Assembly (NCBI GenBank): GCA_964035015.1
Contig: OZ035998.1
Location: 34,358,628 to 34,422,627 of the forward strand
Length of the DNA stretch: 64,000 bases
Reading direction: 5' to 3'
From: Corallium rubrum
Lineage: Eukaryota; Cnidaria; Anthozoa; Scleralcyonacea; Coralliidae
The translations under genes were made by a program, and so were the position numbers. Of this stretch, positions 63,840 through 64,000 are shown one piece after another (position 1 is the stretch's first letter; every line of letters starts with the position of its first letter). Below the pieces are notes generated by a model. It was not told the origin of the DNA, searched no databases, and was given only the letters and a program-made list of their open reading frames with translations.

Positions 63840-64000
63840 CTAAAAGTACACACAATCATTCCTTACTCGGACTTCTTGAAAATTAATTATAATTACATTG
63901 ATAGGTAGCTCTTTACGTTGAGTGCTGGACCAGCGGCTAGACATACACAAAACTATATACCTATATATCAGCATACCTGAAAGTCTAGAAAAGTAGAATG

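Noticed and set aside
63977-64000. Collagen exon at the right edge before CAG|GTATGC
   Set aside because: In phase 0 it reads HSTFLDFQ without glycine; probably a chance donor.

Overview
The window is animal nuclear DNA. It is AT-rich, with introns bounded by GT/AG, long AT microsatellites and very many short inverted-repeat transposons. A fibrillar collagen with a COLFI C-propeptide, a membrane-anchored heme oxygenase, a peroxisomal enoyl-CoA reductase and a Crypton-type recombinase relic together suggest a marine invertebrate. A cnidarian is my best guess, but this is inference and not proven by the sequence.

Layout. 1-3.2 kb holds repeat fragments and a decayed Crypton tyrosine recombinase (minus strand). 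3.9-4.9 kb is an intronless short-chain dehydrogenase (plus strand) whose sequence recalls protochlorophyllide reductase. 6.0-13.6 kb carries the last four coding exons of a peroxisomal trans-2-enoyl-CoA reductase (plus strand); its 5' half was not found here. 15.7-26.0 kb is a complete heme oxygenase gene (minus strand), tail-to-tail with the reductase. 28.8-33.3 kb is intergenic, with a foldback element and a degenerate tandem repeat. From 33.3 kb to the right edge runs the 3' part of a fibrillar collagen gene (minus strand): six C-propeptide/hinge exons, one doubtful mini-exon and thirteen Gly-X-Y exons, mostly 54 nt long.

The main find is the heme oxygenase. Six coding exons join in frame to give 1032 residues. 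Residues 19 to about 690 are an array of about 136-residue modules rich in Cys-Pro dipeptides, the core of heme regulatory motifs. I count 29 Cys-Pro motifs before the catalytic domain and one after it, just before a C-terminal membrane anchor. Three modules lie on separate, phase 0-0 exons of 411, 408 and 408 nt that are nearly identical to one another. A fourth is fused to a diverged fifth module and to the start of the catalytic domain. Flanking intron DNA was duplicated with the exons, and later transposon insertions in one unit have matching empty sites in the other.

Mobile elements make up much of the rest. I could define several non-autonomous families by terminal inverted repeats and target duplications: TTAA families, two 8-bp hAT-like groups, a 5-bp family (three copies, three different duplications), a TA-flanked family with repeated TTGTT/AACAA words, AT-repeat-associated hairpins, tRNA-derived SINEs and LINE 3' ends.
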